From Rhizopus arrhizus (lineage: Eukaryota; Mucoromycota; Mucoromycetes; Mucorales; Rhizopodaceae): a stretch of DNA of 64,000 bases. The stretch covers positions 372,001-436,000 of the forward strand of contig JAKZZE010000007.1 of the NCBI GenBank assembly GCA_024220505.1. The letters run 5' to 3'. A program made the position numbers and the translations under genes. Of this stretch, positions 42,137-52,716 are shown piece by piece (position 1 is the first letter of the stretch; the number at the start of each line of letters is the position of its first letter). The notes under the pieces were generated by a model. The model was not told where the DNA came from. It ran no database searches and saw only the letters and a program-made list of their open reading frames with translations.

Positions 42137-42336
42137 TGGGATGAGGAAATGGGCGTCTTCGAGTACTCGGAACTGTCTTTGATCTTGGAATCGTTCTCTA
42201 TTTCAGAGTCTGAATCAAAGGCTCCAGGTGCGAATTCTTCGCCAATTTCCAATTCCATATCGTCGGAATCTGCTAAATACGTCGATAATAGAGGACGAAT
42301 CCTCTGTTTTGCGTTTCTTCAATGGCTTAGGGGCAC
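42133..42336 (-). pseudogene. LINE L ORF1 C-terminal tail
   Basis: Upstream of ORF2 the minus strand has an acidic open stretch (LADSDDMELEIGEEFAPGAF ... KTPISSSQ) ending TGA at 42135-42133. This overlaps the ORF2 ATG. A Lys-rich stretch (PKPLKKRKTEDSSSI) lies further upstream in a shifted frame. Gypsy E removes the rest. ORF1 proteins of LINEs bind RNA; no domain is left here to confirm that. Confidence 0.6.
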
Positions 42337-42871
42337 TGTTGTATAATGGTTAAAATAATAAAATAAAAGGTGGAAACAAAGATCAAGAAACAGTGTGAAT
42401 ACTTTTTGAGACTGATCTTTATTTCAGTTTAAGTTAAAGTAATAATTATTCTAATTGAAGGTAGGTATTTATATCTTATTGAGTGAGTGGCTTGATATCT
42501 TCTATTGTAAGCGTTCTTCTAATATTCAGGTACTTTAGCAAGTGTCATCTATAATTATGATTATGAAAGCTTTTCATTTGTTCTTTTGTATGTCTGTCAT
42601 AGATTATCTTTTATTTTGGGAATTCCTCACTATTATGTGAAAGATTGGCAATATTCCTGATATTGGATTGGATCTTGTTATTTTAGTTGATACTTCTTCT
42701 TATCAAAGAACTCTTATTAATACAAAGCATATCCTAAAAGAACATGTTTAATTGGAATTAATTGTATGATCTTATTTAAATAAACTTATATTTTTATTTA
42801 ATTTAATTATGATCTTGTATTAAGACTTATGTTTATCAATGTCTACTACGATCAGTTACTGTTCTACAACA
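42337..42871 (-). repeat. gypsy E 3' LTR (535 bp)
   Basis: TGTTGTATAATGG ... GTTCTACAACA, an inverted copy of the LTR at 25477-26044 with small internal deletions. It is adjacent to the minus-strand polypurine tract. Confidence 0.9.
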
Positions 42872-42891
42872 TAATCCCCTCCCAGGTATGA

Positions 42892-43358
42892 TCAATACCG
42901 TTTAGATCTTTTAGGTCTACCTTGGCTCTTATTCTTCTCATTAATTGTTGTGGAAGAGTAGCTGGTTTCTTTTAAGTCTATTGGTATTTTACGTTTACTT
43001 GACTGAGGATTAGATTCCTTATTTGTATTATTTGACTTTTCTTTTTTATCAAGAATTTTATATTTTGTTTTAATGTCTTCAGGGACAATACCAATTCTTT
43101 GCCAATATTCAGTTATGAATTTAAGATCTGCAAAGTGAGATGCAGGTTCCCAGGTATCTTCACTCTCATCATAACCTTTCCATCTACACTTATAAATATA
43201 CTTTCCTTTAACTTTTTTATGTGTTAAGATGGCTTCAACTTGATAGAATTTATTTGAGGATATTACTTCATCCTGTGATATCATCTTGAGTGCAGATGGT
43301 GGGTAGTTTTTAGGTAATAAATCTCCCTTTTCATCTTCAAGCACATATGATCCACCTT
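42892..43358 (-). pseudogene. gypsy E integrase tail and chromodomain
   Basis: The minus strand reads GGSYVLEDEKGDLLPKNYPP, then a chromodomain (FYQVEAILTHKKVKGKYIYK, CRWKGYDESEDTWEPASHF, LKFITEYWQRIG) and a basic tail GRPKRSKRY ending at 42892. The chromodomain keeps a good aromatic pattern. It is cut from the integrase core by solo LTR D. Confidence 0.85.
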
Positions 43359-43363
43359 GGGTG

Positions 43364-44099
43364 TGTAATAAACGAAGATGAAAAGAAATAAAAAAGCACC
43401 AAAACGATAATTACTTTGAGATACTTTTTATTCTTGATTATATCCAAGTTAAAGTTATCTTTTTTCAATGAGGATTTAGGTGGGATATTTATATTCTTTT
43501 GAAGAATAATTCATGGGGATGATTGAGTTAAATCAATTGGTTCTTTCTTGATGTTTCATTCTGGATTGGGACATTGCCATCATATCTTGTTCCACGGAAT
43601 CTTATCTTGTATAATTATATTATAAATCATTGTTCTAAGCTACTAGTGTTGCATTTATAAATAGGCATCCATGGAATTGTTGTTTAAGACGGCACTTGTA
43701 TTTTGTTCCTGAATGATTATTGGGTTTGAGTAAACTTGGTTACTAAATTAGTACAGAAAGACTGAAGCCTAATAATGGAGACAACAGGAGTCATTAAGGC
43801 ACCAATCGGATTATTGATAAGAATATTTCTCAATCATTCGTTTAGATCGATAAAGTTACTATGCAAGAAAAACAATATTCTATTCTGACATACATAGTCT
43901 CAATGCAACTAAATACATTGGATCATAAAAGAGATTATGCAAAGACTTAATACTATAACAGGTTGGTAATATACATGCAAGACATTTATTACTCTTTATG
44001 ATATAATTCATTGTCAGATCTTTATGGTTTAACTATGCTAGTGTTGGAGATGTTTGGTTTATAGCATAATTTATTATTTTATTATGTCTACCTATAACA
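43364..44099. repeat. solo LTR, family D (736 bp)
   Basis: TGTAATAAACGAAG ... GTCTACCTATAACA, flanked by GGGTG (43359-43363, 44100-44104). It interrupts the gypsy E integrase between KVKRIT and QGGSYV. No other copy of this LTR is in the window. Confidence 0.9.
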
Positions 44100-44104
44100 G
44101 GGTG

Positions 44105-44656
44105 ATCCTTTTAACTTTATAAGGTCCCTCATATGGAGCATCAAGCTTATTTGTTTTATAATTTACTGTTACCATTACATAACTATTTTCGGGGATTGAT
44201 ACAAGTTTATGTGACGCATCAAATTTTTCCTTTTGTTTGTTTGTTATTATTTTGTTCTTTCGTATATAGCAGGAAATACAATTTCTGTCATCTTTTTTAT
44301 ATTTTTTAAAAGTTCTGTATTTAATTCTTCCTTAGTTGCTTCATCTTTTTCCTGACTGAAATCTTCAAAGTCATTTGAATTACGACCGAACATTAAAGTG
44401 AAGGGTGGCGTCTTAGTACGTTCATTATATTTGCTATTTAGGTAGAGTTGTGTAGAAGGAACATATAAATCCCAGTCTGCTTTAGCACCTTCGACTTGTT
44501 TCTTTATGGCTTTTACAGCACTTTGTACCCAACGTTCACTTACACCATTAGCTCTGGGATGGTAACTAGATATGAGTCTATGATCATAACCAGCATTTTC
44601 AGCAAGTAATTGCATAAGCTCATTTACAAATTCACCACCATTATCAGATTGGAGTA
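44105..44656 (-). pseudogene. gypsy E integrase core, C-terminal part
   Basis: The minus strand starts at ILQSDNGGEFVNEL (second catalytic Asp) and SYHPRANGVSERWVQSAVKA (Glu), then KTPPFTLMFGRNSNDFEDF. A frameshift near 44255 follows IYERTK. The SH3-like part resumes in another frame (KLDAPYEGPYKVKRIT). The first catalytic Asp and everything upstream are absent because the sequence ends at M5c. Confidence 0.85.
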
Positions 44657-44658
44657 TA

Positions 44659-46288
44659 CAGTAGCGGACAAAACTGGTGCACAAAACTTTTTTTCCGCTT
44701 TTAACTACCATTACCTGCTCATGGTAATTGCAATAGTCATGAAACTGTACTAGAAGGAGGATATACTAGTCATTGTAATTTATGTATGTTCTAAGCATGA
44801 CATTGTTAAAACTGAGCGATAAGCGTGCTTTAAATTTGTAAAATTTTATATTTTCTAAAAATCGCAAAAGTGGCTAAGACCTTAGACTTTATATAATCAT
44901 CTCATCTCTTGATATCATCGGATGTTCTTCTTTGCATATGCTAATAATATGCGTGTATATCATTTTCAATAAAAGAACCCGGCTCTTTAACTACTCTTTT
45001 CCAAAGATCATCGACCCTTTTTGATCTAGCGTCGTATCATCATACCTTTGCCATCAATTGCCACCTGGCATGCTTAAGCGGACTTAGGCCGGGATTAGTG
45101 GCGGCTAAACTTGTAGCACAGAAGCGCTGTTATCAAATATTGAGTTTGTGACATGCGTCGACTTGTGCCTTGTGTCATTGTCATACTGAAACGAGAGATT
45201 ACGACGTTTTAGACCACTATACGCTAGGCTTTTGTGGTATGAAGTAAGCGAAATATATGTGTATATTTATGAGTTCATTATACCATCATATACTTGACAC
45301 ACATATTCCGGTCCTCAATATCTAATACAGCCTTAAAACATAACAGAGCAGCCAGCATGCTTCATTGTTTGATAACCGTGAAAAAATCGCTCAGGTTGCT
45401 CGACTTGCTTTCAATATTAGTGTATACTATCTGCATCCATAATGTTCATATTTGTTTCATTGCTAAAGATAGCAGACTTCCAGCCCTCTATTGTATACAA
45501 TGGCTTGTCGTGATACCACATTCATCGCTTTTTCCGGCTAATACAGCTGATGAAATTCTTCGATTCCTTACTTCCAGACTCAAAATCTAGCTTCCTACAG
45601 TGCCTTCAGACTGACAATTTGCTAATACTGTATCTTAAGGTCCTCAAAATGTGCTGAGCATCGGAAACTGTGTGTAACGGACCTTGTCCAAGCTTTAGGT
45701 TGGTGATTGAGCTAGTAACTTTTCAGACTAAAAGCGGGAGACCTTCATGATCACAAGACATTAAGTTTCTTTCTTCCCTCTTTCTCCTGTTGATTGTCCA
45801 TTTAGAGATTCTTGTTATTCTAGAAATATCTGTTGTCGTACGAACTAAGTGTATTCGAGATCTCAGGGTTTCGTTTTTACAGTTGCTTATTTTCTTAAAC
45901 ATATAAGGCTAGTACTTTGTTATAGTGAATAGGGTAAAAACAAAAGGGGGGATTCAATGGGAAATACAAAATAACTACGGTTTTATATATTTTTTAAGAG
46001 CTACTAAAATTCACTAATATGCGGTGAAATCTGAAAGCAAACGGGAAAGATATGGGGAAAATTGAAAGAAGGCTAGACAAGCACCACAGTTTTGGCGAAA
46101 ATTGAAATATGCAAAAAATCACTAAAAATGACGTTATGCCTGGGGGATGTCCGGTACAGTTCCGGTTTACATAACATAATGTATATTTTGGACTGTCTTT
46201 CAGATGGTATATGCCACAAAAGTCGCAGACATATGGCGGAGATACAATGTTGATTTTAATTTTTGTGCACCAGTTTTGTCCGCTACTG
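44659..46288 (-). mobile_element. Tc1-like element M5c (1630 bp, inverted copy)
   Basis: It is the inverse of M5a/M5b with the same CAGTAGCGGACAAAACTGG ends, and has TA at 44657-44658 and 46289-46290. The left flank is gypsy E integrase; the right flank is gypsy C protease. Its transposase relic shares the stops of the other copies. Confidence 0.95.
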
Positions 46289-46290
46289 TA

Positions 46291-48100
46291 TATCCTTATC
46301 AAACTTAAAAATTTCAAATTCATGTAAGACATTGATTCCGTTATAAAATACTTTTATTTGATCTGTAATAGCAGTTCTAGGTACCAAGGTATTCAAACTA
46401 GCTAATTGTAATTTTCCTGAAACAGGAAAAGTTCTAACGTTTATAAATTTTGCTAGGTCAGGAGAGATCGTAGAAGTATTACACCCAGTATCAACCAAAG
46501 CCCAAGTACGGACATTTTCTATAGTGATGGGCACAAAAAAGGAATCAGTACGTTTGTTATTAAAACTGTGAAGTTTTGTATTAAACGGTTGCAACTTACA
46601 TAATGATGAGTAGTAGTGGATGTCCTTGACGGCTTCATCGTCAAGATCCTGTTCTTCATCGTGGCTTTGTTGGTTGGCAGGGTTGTATTTAGAAGCCTTT
46701 GTACCCATTGGTTTATCTTCACTGCCAGTCAACTGAAGTGAGCGGAATGCCCTGGTTATGGTAGGTGCAGTAGAGGAGGAGGAAGAGGCAGAATCAGTAG
46801 AAAGAGGTTGATTCCTTTTAGGGCAAACATTTAAATGCTCCCTAGTAAAAGGAGCGTTGCATTTAAAGCAACGCTTACTAGATGTCTCTTTGTTCATACT
46901 GCTAGCAATTCCGAGTTCCTGAGCCTTTTTACAACGATCTGTTGTGTGGTTGCACTTTCCATGGATGATACAAGTCCTTCCATCCGTACGGTGGTTTCTT
47001 TTATGAATACCACTGGGAGGGTTCAACCCGTTGACTTGAGAGGGTTGGTTATGGAATTTTTTGGTTGACATATTGGGCAAGGTCTGTTGTTTTGTATGGA
47101 ACTTTCTTGCGATACTAGAAAGGAGGTTTATGTCATTCTTTGCCTCCTGATCCAGACTGACGATGGCCATATTGACATGATTTTGTAGGGTACCAGTGAG
47201 GGAGTTCACAAACAAAATAGCCAAAAAATCATCAGCTACGGGAGTGGCTTCACGCTTGAGCTTCAAAAAGCGGTCAGTGTATTTTTCCACAGATTCATCA
47301 GGTTGCATGCTGATGGTTAACAGCTCTCTTGAGGCGTGGGCTTGAGCCTCAGTGGATTCAATGCCATATTTCAAGGTTAATTGCTCCTTGAAAATGGTCC
47401 AAGATAAATTCTTCTTTACCCGCAATTCATCATACCAAGAACGCTGAGTATGGGTAAGGGAGAAAGGGATGAGGCGCTGCCAATGCATCTGTACATCCAA
47501 GCGGTACGCAAAGAGGATATCCTCAAAACGTCGGATACAGTCAGCAATGTCTTTAAAGACGGGCAATGCTGAGTTCTCTACATTACCAGTGTACTGAAAC
47601 AAAGGTAAGTTTTGAGGAACCACTGTAGGTTGACTGTTAGAACCGTTAATGGCAGAGCCATTGGTCTGTATAGTCAAGGTATTAGCCAGTTTTGCTTGCA
47701 AGTCCAACAAGGAGGCCAAGATGGTAGACTTGGTCGTATATTCGCGGGAAAGGTTAGCCAGTTGCTTTCCTGTAAGCTCTTGACCCGTGATAGCTGCAGC
47801 AATTTGTTCTACCTGTTTCGTCAAAGTCTGGATGGTAGCCGTCAAATTACGACTACCAGAGACCTGAGAAGGTGGTGCTGCGCCACTGTTCTTGACACCA
47901 GCAAGCGGAGAGGCCATGGCCCTGGGTTCAACTTCTTCCATCTCTATGTCTTCTATAATAGAGTTTGGGGATCCAGTAAGAGGAAGTTCGATCCCATTAA
48001 CCATGGAGGGCTTTTCAAGTCTAGGACCAATGAAAGCAGGGTCACTTTCAGAAAGAAGGGTTTCTTCGTTGTAAGCCAAAAGATTAGAGTTGATAGACAT
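46291..48100 (-). CDS. gypsy C gag-protease, truncated at M5c
   Basis: The likely start is the ATG at 48100 (MSINSNLLAYNEETLL); the frame is also open upstream to 48163. The gag domain reads IADCIRRFEDILFAYRLDVQ, MHWQRLIPFSLTHTQRSWYD and PDESVEKYTDRFLKLKREAT. Two Cys/His clusters follow (CIIHGKCNHTTDRC and CFKCNAPFTREHLNVC). A retropepsin follows in the same frame (WALVDTGCNTSTISPDLAKF, VLHEFEIFKFDKDI). The frame is intact until the M5c junction. Confidence 0.85.
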
Positions 48101-48151
48101 GTTTGAGAATAGCGTAGTAATAATAGAGTAAAGAGAATTCGTCAAAAAAAA

Positions 48152-48567
48152 TGATTTATCCAAGAATAGAAAGGAACAAGAGAGGACGAGACTCGATAAA
48201 GAGATTACTTTATTTAATAAGAAAATGATACTCTATTTATACTTTTCATACACGGATAATATTTCATGTCATGGATTAATAATTAATGAGTATGATATAA
48301 CTGATGACAAATAGATAATGGTTACGTGTTCCTCCATTGTTATCTTTGTCATCGTAAGCATTTATCCATAGAATACTCGTATATGATTGACTGCGATTGA
48401 CTGTGATTTAGTCCCTGGATTTAATATAATTTAACCGTGCAATTACGCAGCATCTTATTCTTAATGAAGATTTATCCGAATTAACCTGTAGCCTATCTAT
48501 TGGATATATTTTACATGTAGCTTATTAATACTGTTTTCATATCGAGTTATGAATGATGGATACATCA
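48152..48567 (-). repeat. gypsy C 5' LTR (416 bp)
   Basis: TGATTTATCCAAG ... GATGGATACATCA, the inverse of the solo LTR at 41198-41612. On the minus strand it is followed directly by TTTTTTTTGACGAATTC. Confidence 0.9.
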
Positions 48568-49350
48568 GTAGCTTTGCGGCTGGGAATTTTGTGTTTGAAT
48601 CAGAAGGGTTAGGTTCTTCATCAAATTGGTCACTTCTTCGACCGGGTCCTTGGAGTTAGTCTTGTGTTCCTGAACTCTATTCTTGGATCTAATAGATTTC
48701 CTAGTAGCTGATTGGTTATTCTTCGATTTTAGCTCTTTTCGTTTCGCTTTATTTTTCTTGGCGTGTTCCTCAACACTACTATCAGAATCTTCAGAACTAG
48801 AGGACTCCTCGTCATTTGATAGTTCAGAATCACTATCAGATTCATCAGACTCAGCGCTTCGATCCTCCTCTTCTTTGGCCAAGTTCTTTGCGCATTTCAG
48901 CCCGGATGGGTTTGCTCGTTTTACAAAGCTCCTTAACTCCTTGGGTCTCAGACCAGCGACATAAGCATCTCTTAGTTCTTCTTCACCAACTTTGGACTTA
49001 GATGTCTTCTTTTCAAATTTTCGTACCAGATGATCAAAGCGATCGTTATATTCTCGGACGGATTCGTTAGACTTTTTCTTCATATTAAGTATCTTCGTGA
49101 TTAAGGACTTTGCTGACACTCTTGTTTCGTTCGTAAAACGATCTTCGAATTCTTTCTCGAATTGTTTCCAATCCTCGAAATTATGATCATAAAACCATCT
49201 GGAAGCTTTTTGGTTTAAATACCCAGGTACGTGGTCGAGTTTGTCTTTTTCTTCAACTCTAAGTATCTTACAACCTGTACTGAAGGCATTTAGCCAATCT
49301 TTTGGATTTTGATCTTGTTTAAACTTTGGTATCTTATAGCCGTTTGACAT
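48568..49350 (-). CDS. gypsy A gag, truncated by gypsy C
   Basis: The likely start is the ATG at 49350 (MSNGYKIPKFKQDQNPKDWL), 100 bp after the 5' LTR. The gag fold reads GYLNQKASRWFYDHNFEDWK, FEKEFEDRFTNETR and SVREYNDRFDHLVRKFEKK. A very acidic Ser/Asp/Glu-rich region (about residues 190-235) and a Lys/Arg-rich stretch follow. It is cut at 48568 by the gypsy C LTR; no zinc knuckle remains. It resembles the Ty3-type gag of other fungal elements. Confidence 0.8.
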
Positions 49351-49450
49351 TGTCGTATTAGAAGGGTCAGGAGGCGTTGATGTGTTATTAATTTTGATCG
49401 GTTTAATTATTTTCACTATTAGTTCAACACCTTTCTGGCAGAAGGCACCA

Positions 49451-49728
49451 TGAATTTTAAACAACTAGAAACTTCGACTTTTATGTGCTTTTTATAGACA
49501 GCTTTTATTTTTATTAGTAATAAGTCTTTGTTAATAATGGGTTAATACATACTTAAAGGTTGATATTTAATGAATATAGTTTTTTGTCAGTTAAATGTAG
49601 TGGAAAACTGATGAAAGGAAAAGGAGGAAAAAGCTTAGATTCTCATTAAATAGCCTTTTGCTACTGTCACTTGGAAGCACCAAAATTTGCTCGTACTACA
49701 TTTTCCAATTTTTCGCATTTCCAAATCA
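49451..49728 (-). repeat. gypsy A 5' LTR (278 bp) with TGG primer-binding site
   Basis: TGAATTTTAAACAAC ... TTTCCAAATCA, matching the solo LTR at 1712-1990. On the minus strand the LTR ends AAAATTCA and is followed at once by TGGTGCCTTCTGCC (49450 downward), a classical tRNA primer-binding site start. Confidence 0.85.
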
Positions 49729-50763
49729 GAATTCCTAATGGGACACATTCGGATGACGAACATGAACCTCATGAGCAAAGTTGTTCGTTTTAACACGATA
49801 AAACTATAAGAATATCAAACTTATATTGTTGCTTGCTGCTGAAAAGTTTTTTTTTGATAAAGAAAGTTGGCAATGTTAACATTTCTAATGGCTAATGGCT
49901 AATGGCTAATGGCAAATTACACCCATGTGCAAACATAAAGTAAGTAATGAACTAATATAAGCTTAAAAACATATATTCTTTTATATTATTTGTCATAAAA
50001 AATAATAAAGCACTTTATTTACTTGAAAAACAAAAAAACTGTGCTTGTATCTATTAATTATAATTGCCTTGTAACAAGATGTTAACAAAGCTTCTTTTTT
50101 TTTTATTCTTTTTAGAATATACACATATTCTTTTGTTACAATGTAAAAGCATTTGTATTTTTATAAAACATGTTTACTGTTAGGTTATTGTTTTCATTTG
50201 AATAAGTAACATTTTATTGCTATGCTCTTTTTTTTTTTTTTTTTTTTTTCACTAGGTCTTTTTTTTTTAACTTTGTCTTTTTTTTTTTACTTTTAATTTT
50301 TCAGCTTCTTTTTTTTTTTTCCCAAATGCAACTATTTTGTTACATTCTGTTACACGTTTCTAATGAGCTAAGCTAAAAAGCACAGACTGCCTTCCTAATA
50401 TGTATTCTTCTGATCAAAATAATCGCAGAATGCTTTTGATTTCCGCATTTTGCCCTCAAAAATAAAAAAAAGAAGATATCGGTCTTTCAACGATAGAGGA
50501 AAACAAGCTTTCCAAAAAAAGATCATCTGTAAAAAAAAAAGACATTTTTTTAAAACGTGAATAACTTTATGAATATTTACCCTACAATGAAAAAAATAAC
50601 ATTACTTAATTTCTTTATTTTTTTCGCATCTAAATCTTTTTTCATATTTTGAAAATGACCAATACAGCAAGATATAATGTTTTTTTAAAAAAAAACTTTA
50701 AAATCTGTGGACCTATGACTGTCACCGATATCAGAATTCTACGTCAAAGGCGCAACATTATTT
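49729..50763. other. AT-rich region with simple repeats
   Basis: A short tandem CTAATGG repeat (four units) lies at about 49885-49912. Long T-runs lie at 50097-50104, 50228-50250, 50259-50268, 50279-50288 and 50308-50319. No gene or element is recognised. A plus-strand frame from about 50736 into the next segment reads EFYVKGATLFAVNQKGIKGY, see the X1 repeat. Confidence 0.5.
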
Positions 50764-52330
50764 GCAGTGAATCAAAAAGGTATCAAAGGCTATTATCGAC
50801 CAAAATCCGACTTTGTCAAAATGACAGTTGCTAATATGTATGTTATGTCTAGTTTCGCTATACGGTGAAGTGATAACAGAAACCAATTAATAGAAGACTG
50901 TAAAGACTATTAATGTACAATAACAACAAAGTTAACAATATAAACTAGTTCTTGACTTCAATTGCTTGAACGTGCAAAAAGAATTTACTCGGCACCCAAA
51001 ATTAATTTTAGCGGGAAGAAAGCCTATTTTTTATTACTTTACAACAATTGATACTTTTAGAATAACATATTAATATAAGGTAATAGGGGAAAATATACAA
51101 TTATAAAGGGAATGATGGTGATTTTTGATAAATAAAGTAAATGCTGTATCAATTGAGTATTCGTTTTCATGTTGATTTTTATGGTGTTCTTTTCTATTTA
51201 GTGTGCTGGCACATTGGGTGAATAATGCGTCCAGAGATCGTCTTCTTGATGTATCCTATGAGGGATAGAAAATAATAGGTAAGAAAAATAATGTCGGCCA
51301 ATTGTGACGTGTGTCTTTTCAATTCCCGATGCGGTGAAGCTGATTATTTTCCTTTCCCCTTATTTTCTTTTACATTTTCTTCAATAACGTCTGTTAGAGT
51401 TATCCAACCACACCGAAAAGCATACCATTCGAATCACCATGAAAAGGAGCATCTTTTGAATACAAAATAAGCTTTAAAAATCACTGCACATAATTGCTAT
51501 ATATATAGCATTATATTTGACAGAATATAATGAGATATTTCGGGTTTACGTCAATATATTTACAGATTCCATAAAATATGTACTTCGTATATTTTGCTCG
51601 AAATGTTAAGATATGTATATAAAATACCGTGTTACTTTTGGTGACGCGCCGCTTCATTGTTCTTTCTACGATGATACACAAACATAACGCTTTTCCATTG
51701 GACCTTACATGCTTGCGTTTCTCTTTGATGCTATTTCTTTATTGGCTTATAGCCTTTTAGCAAAGCTTCCTTATAGGTCTATTTCTCTTTAATATTACTT
51801 CTTTATTGGCTTATTGTCTTTTCACAATACTTTCTTATTGGTTTATTATGATTATATATAGCTCTGGATGATTTGTATTAGGAAAAAAATAGGCTTAAAA
51901 TACAGTATTATTGGTCAAAAATGTGGTTTTATTCATTTATTTTTGGGCTCTTTTGCCATATTGATTATATATTATTGGTTCATTTGATTATTAAATATGA
52001 TTTAAAAAAAAGAGGGGGGGAGCAGGGAATTTATGGGAATAATGAAACATCATTTTTAAACGGTAGATACAAAAAAAAAATTTCTTTTTTCAAAATTGCA
52101 CTTACCTTGACCTCAGAAGCATCAAACAATAGAATATAGCAGACAAATCAGGCAAAATAAACAAATACAATGAAGCAGCCTCAAAAGAGATCAAAAGCAA
52201 TATAAAGATAAAGACAGTAGACTAAGCAGGAGGAAAGTAGAGTCAAAGCTAGATAAAATGAAAGATTAATTACAGTGAAACATGATGTACCCGATTTTCT
52301 TACATTAAACCTCTTTCAAAACCAGAAGAC
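50764..52330. repeat. segmental repeat X, copy X1
   Basis: X1 matches copy X2 at 58947-61690 in the same orientation, except for ~140 bp of divergence (51500-51640) and a 1.24-kb insertion in X2. The first part reads, on the plus strand, KGIKGYYRPKSDFVKMTVAN and stops with a TGA at 50870-50872, like the C-terminus of a protein I do not recognise. The second part (51690-51915) is rich in ATTGG/CCAAT motifs. A stretch at about 51905-51990 encodes a hydrophobic peptide (HLFLGSFAILIIYYWFI). Confidence 0.75.
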
Positions 52331-52541
52331 GATGCCAAACTATTCAAACAGCTTCAGAATCAAGCCTAAAAAACTAAACTTGATTGTTAATAAAGATAAT
52401 GAAGGTTTAAAAGCATACTTACCACATAAACAGATACAGAAAGACTTAAGAACTTATGATAGCCATGAGCATATCTATAAATCTTTAATAAAGAACATTA
52501 GAAAAAAAAATTTAAAAAAAAGAGAGACTTACCTGGGATAA
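52275..52541 (+). other. 88-codon open frame, uncertain
   Basis: The frame (MKHDVPDFLTLNLFQNQKT ... KKRETYLG) starts within the end of X1 and is Lys/Asn-rich. On the opposite strand CCCAG/GTAAGTCTC at about 52530 looks like a splice donor, arguing that this strand may not be the coding one. No domain is recognised. Confidence 0.2.
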
Positions 52542-52716
52542 CAAATCAAAAAAAAGAAAGAAAGAAAAGAAAAGATTCATCTGAGACATCAATCCTTTTA
52601 TAGATTTTTTGACTTGAATAGAACTGAGTTTACAATTCAACGCAATAGTATTTAAAATGTATCTAGCTTCAATGTTAAGTTTCTTTACTTTTCCTTCAAA
52701 GTACCTTATATCAATA

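Larger units (their letters stand above)
24494..42336 (-). mobile_element. LINE L (EEP endonuclease/RT non-LTR element), broken by five insertions
   Basis: The pieces, in minus-strand order, are 42336-41613, 41197-41132, 39461-37887, 36231-36065, 26695-26045 and 25476-24494. They read through an ORF1 tail, EEP endonuclease, reverse transcriptase, thumb and C-terminal Cys/His domain, ending in a T-run at 24498-24516 (poly(A)). Target duplications of each insert (GACGG, TA, TA, AAGCC, GGGGC) confirm that these pieces were once adjacent. About 4.1 kb of LINE remains; gypsy E at 42337 cuts off the 5' end. Confidence 0.9.
42337..44658 (-). mobile_element. Ty3/gypsy E, 3' half only (LTR, chromodomain, integrase)
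   Basis: From left to right: 3' LTR E (42337-42871), polypurine tract (CCTGGGAGGGGATTA on the minus strand), integrase tail and chromodomain, solo LTR D inserted, and integrase core up to M5c. Everything 5' of the integrase core is missing. The sequence beyond M5c belongs to a different element (gypsy C). The left flank is GGCAC. Confidence 0.85.
46289..48567 (-). mobile_element. Ty3/gypsy C, 5' part only (LTR, gag, protease)
   Basis: The 5' LTR C (48152-48567) and gag-protease are present; RT, RNase H and integrase are missing beyond M5c. It is inserted into gypsy A gag (right flank GTAGC). The sequence on the other side of M5c has an unrelated LTR, so the join is not a simple internal deletion. 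Confidence 0.85.

Noticed and set aside
44640..46310. In-frame gag-protease-integrase fusion after removing M5c
   Set aside because: With one TA kept, the protease and integrase frames differ by two bases; the flanks also belong to different elements.
49729..49795. Short plus-strand peptide (IPNGTHSDDEHEPHEQSCSF) at the outer edge of the gypsy A LTR
   Set aside because: Twenty codons with no start, splice site or partner; may be chance.
51405..51470. tRNA-like B box (CATTCGAATCACC) in X1/X2
   Set aside because: The matching A box and cloverleaf arms could not be found around it.
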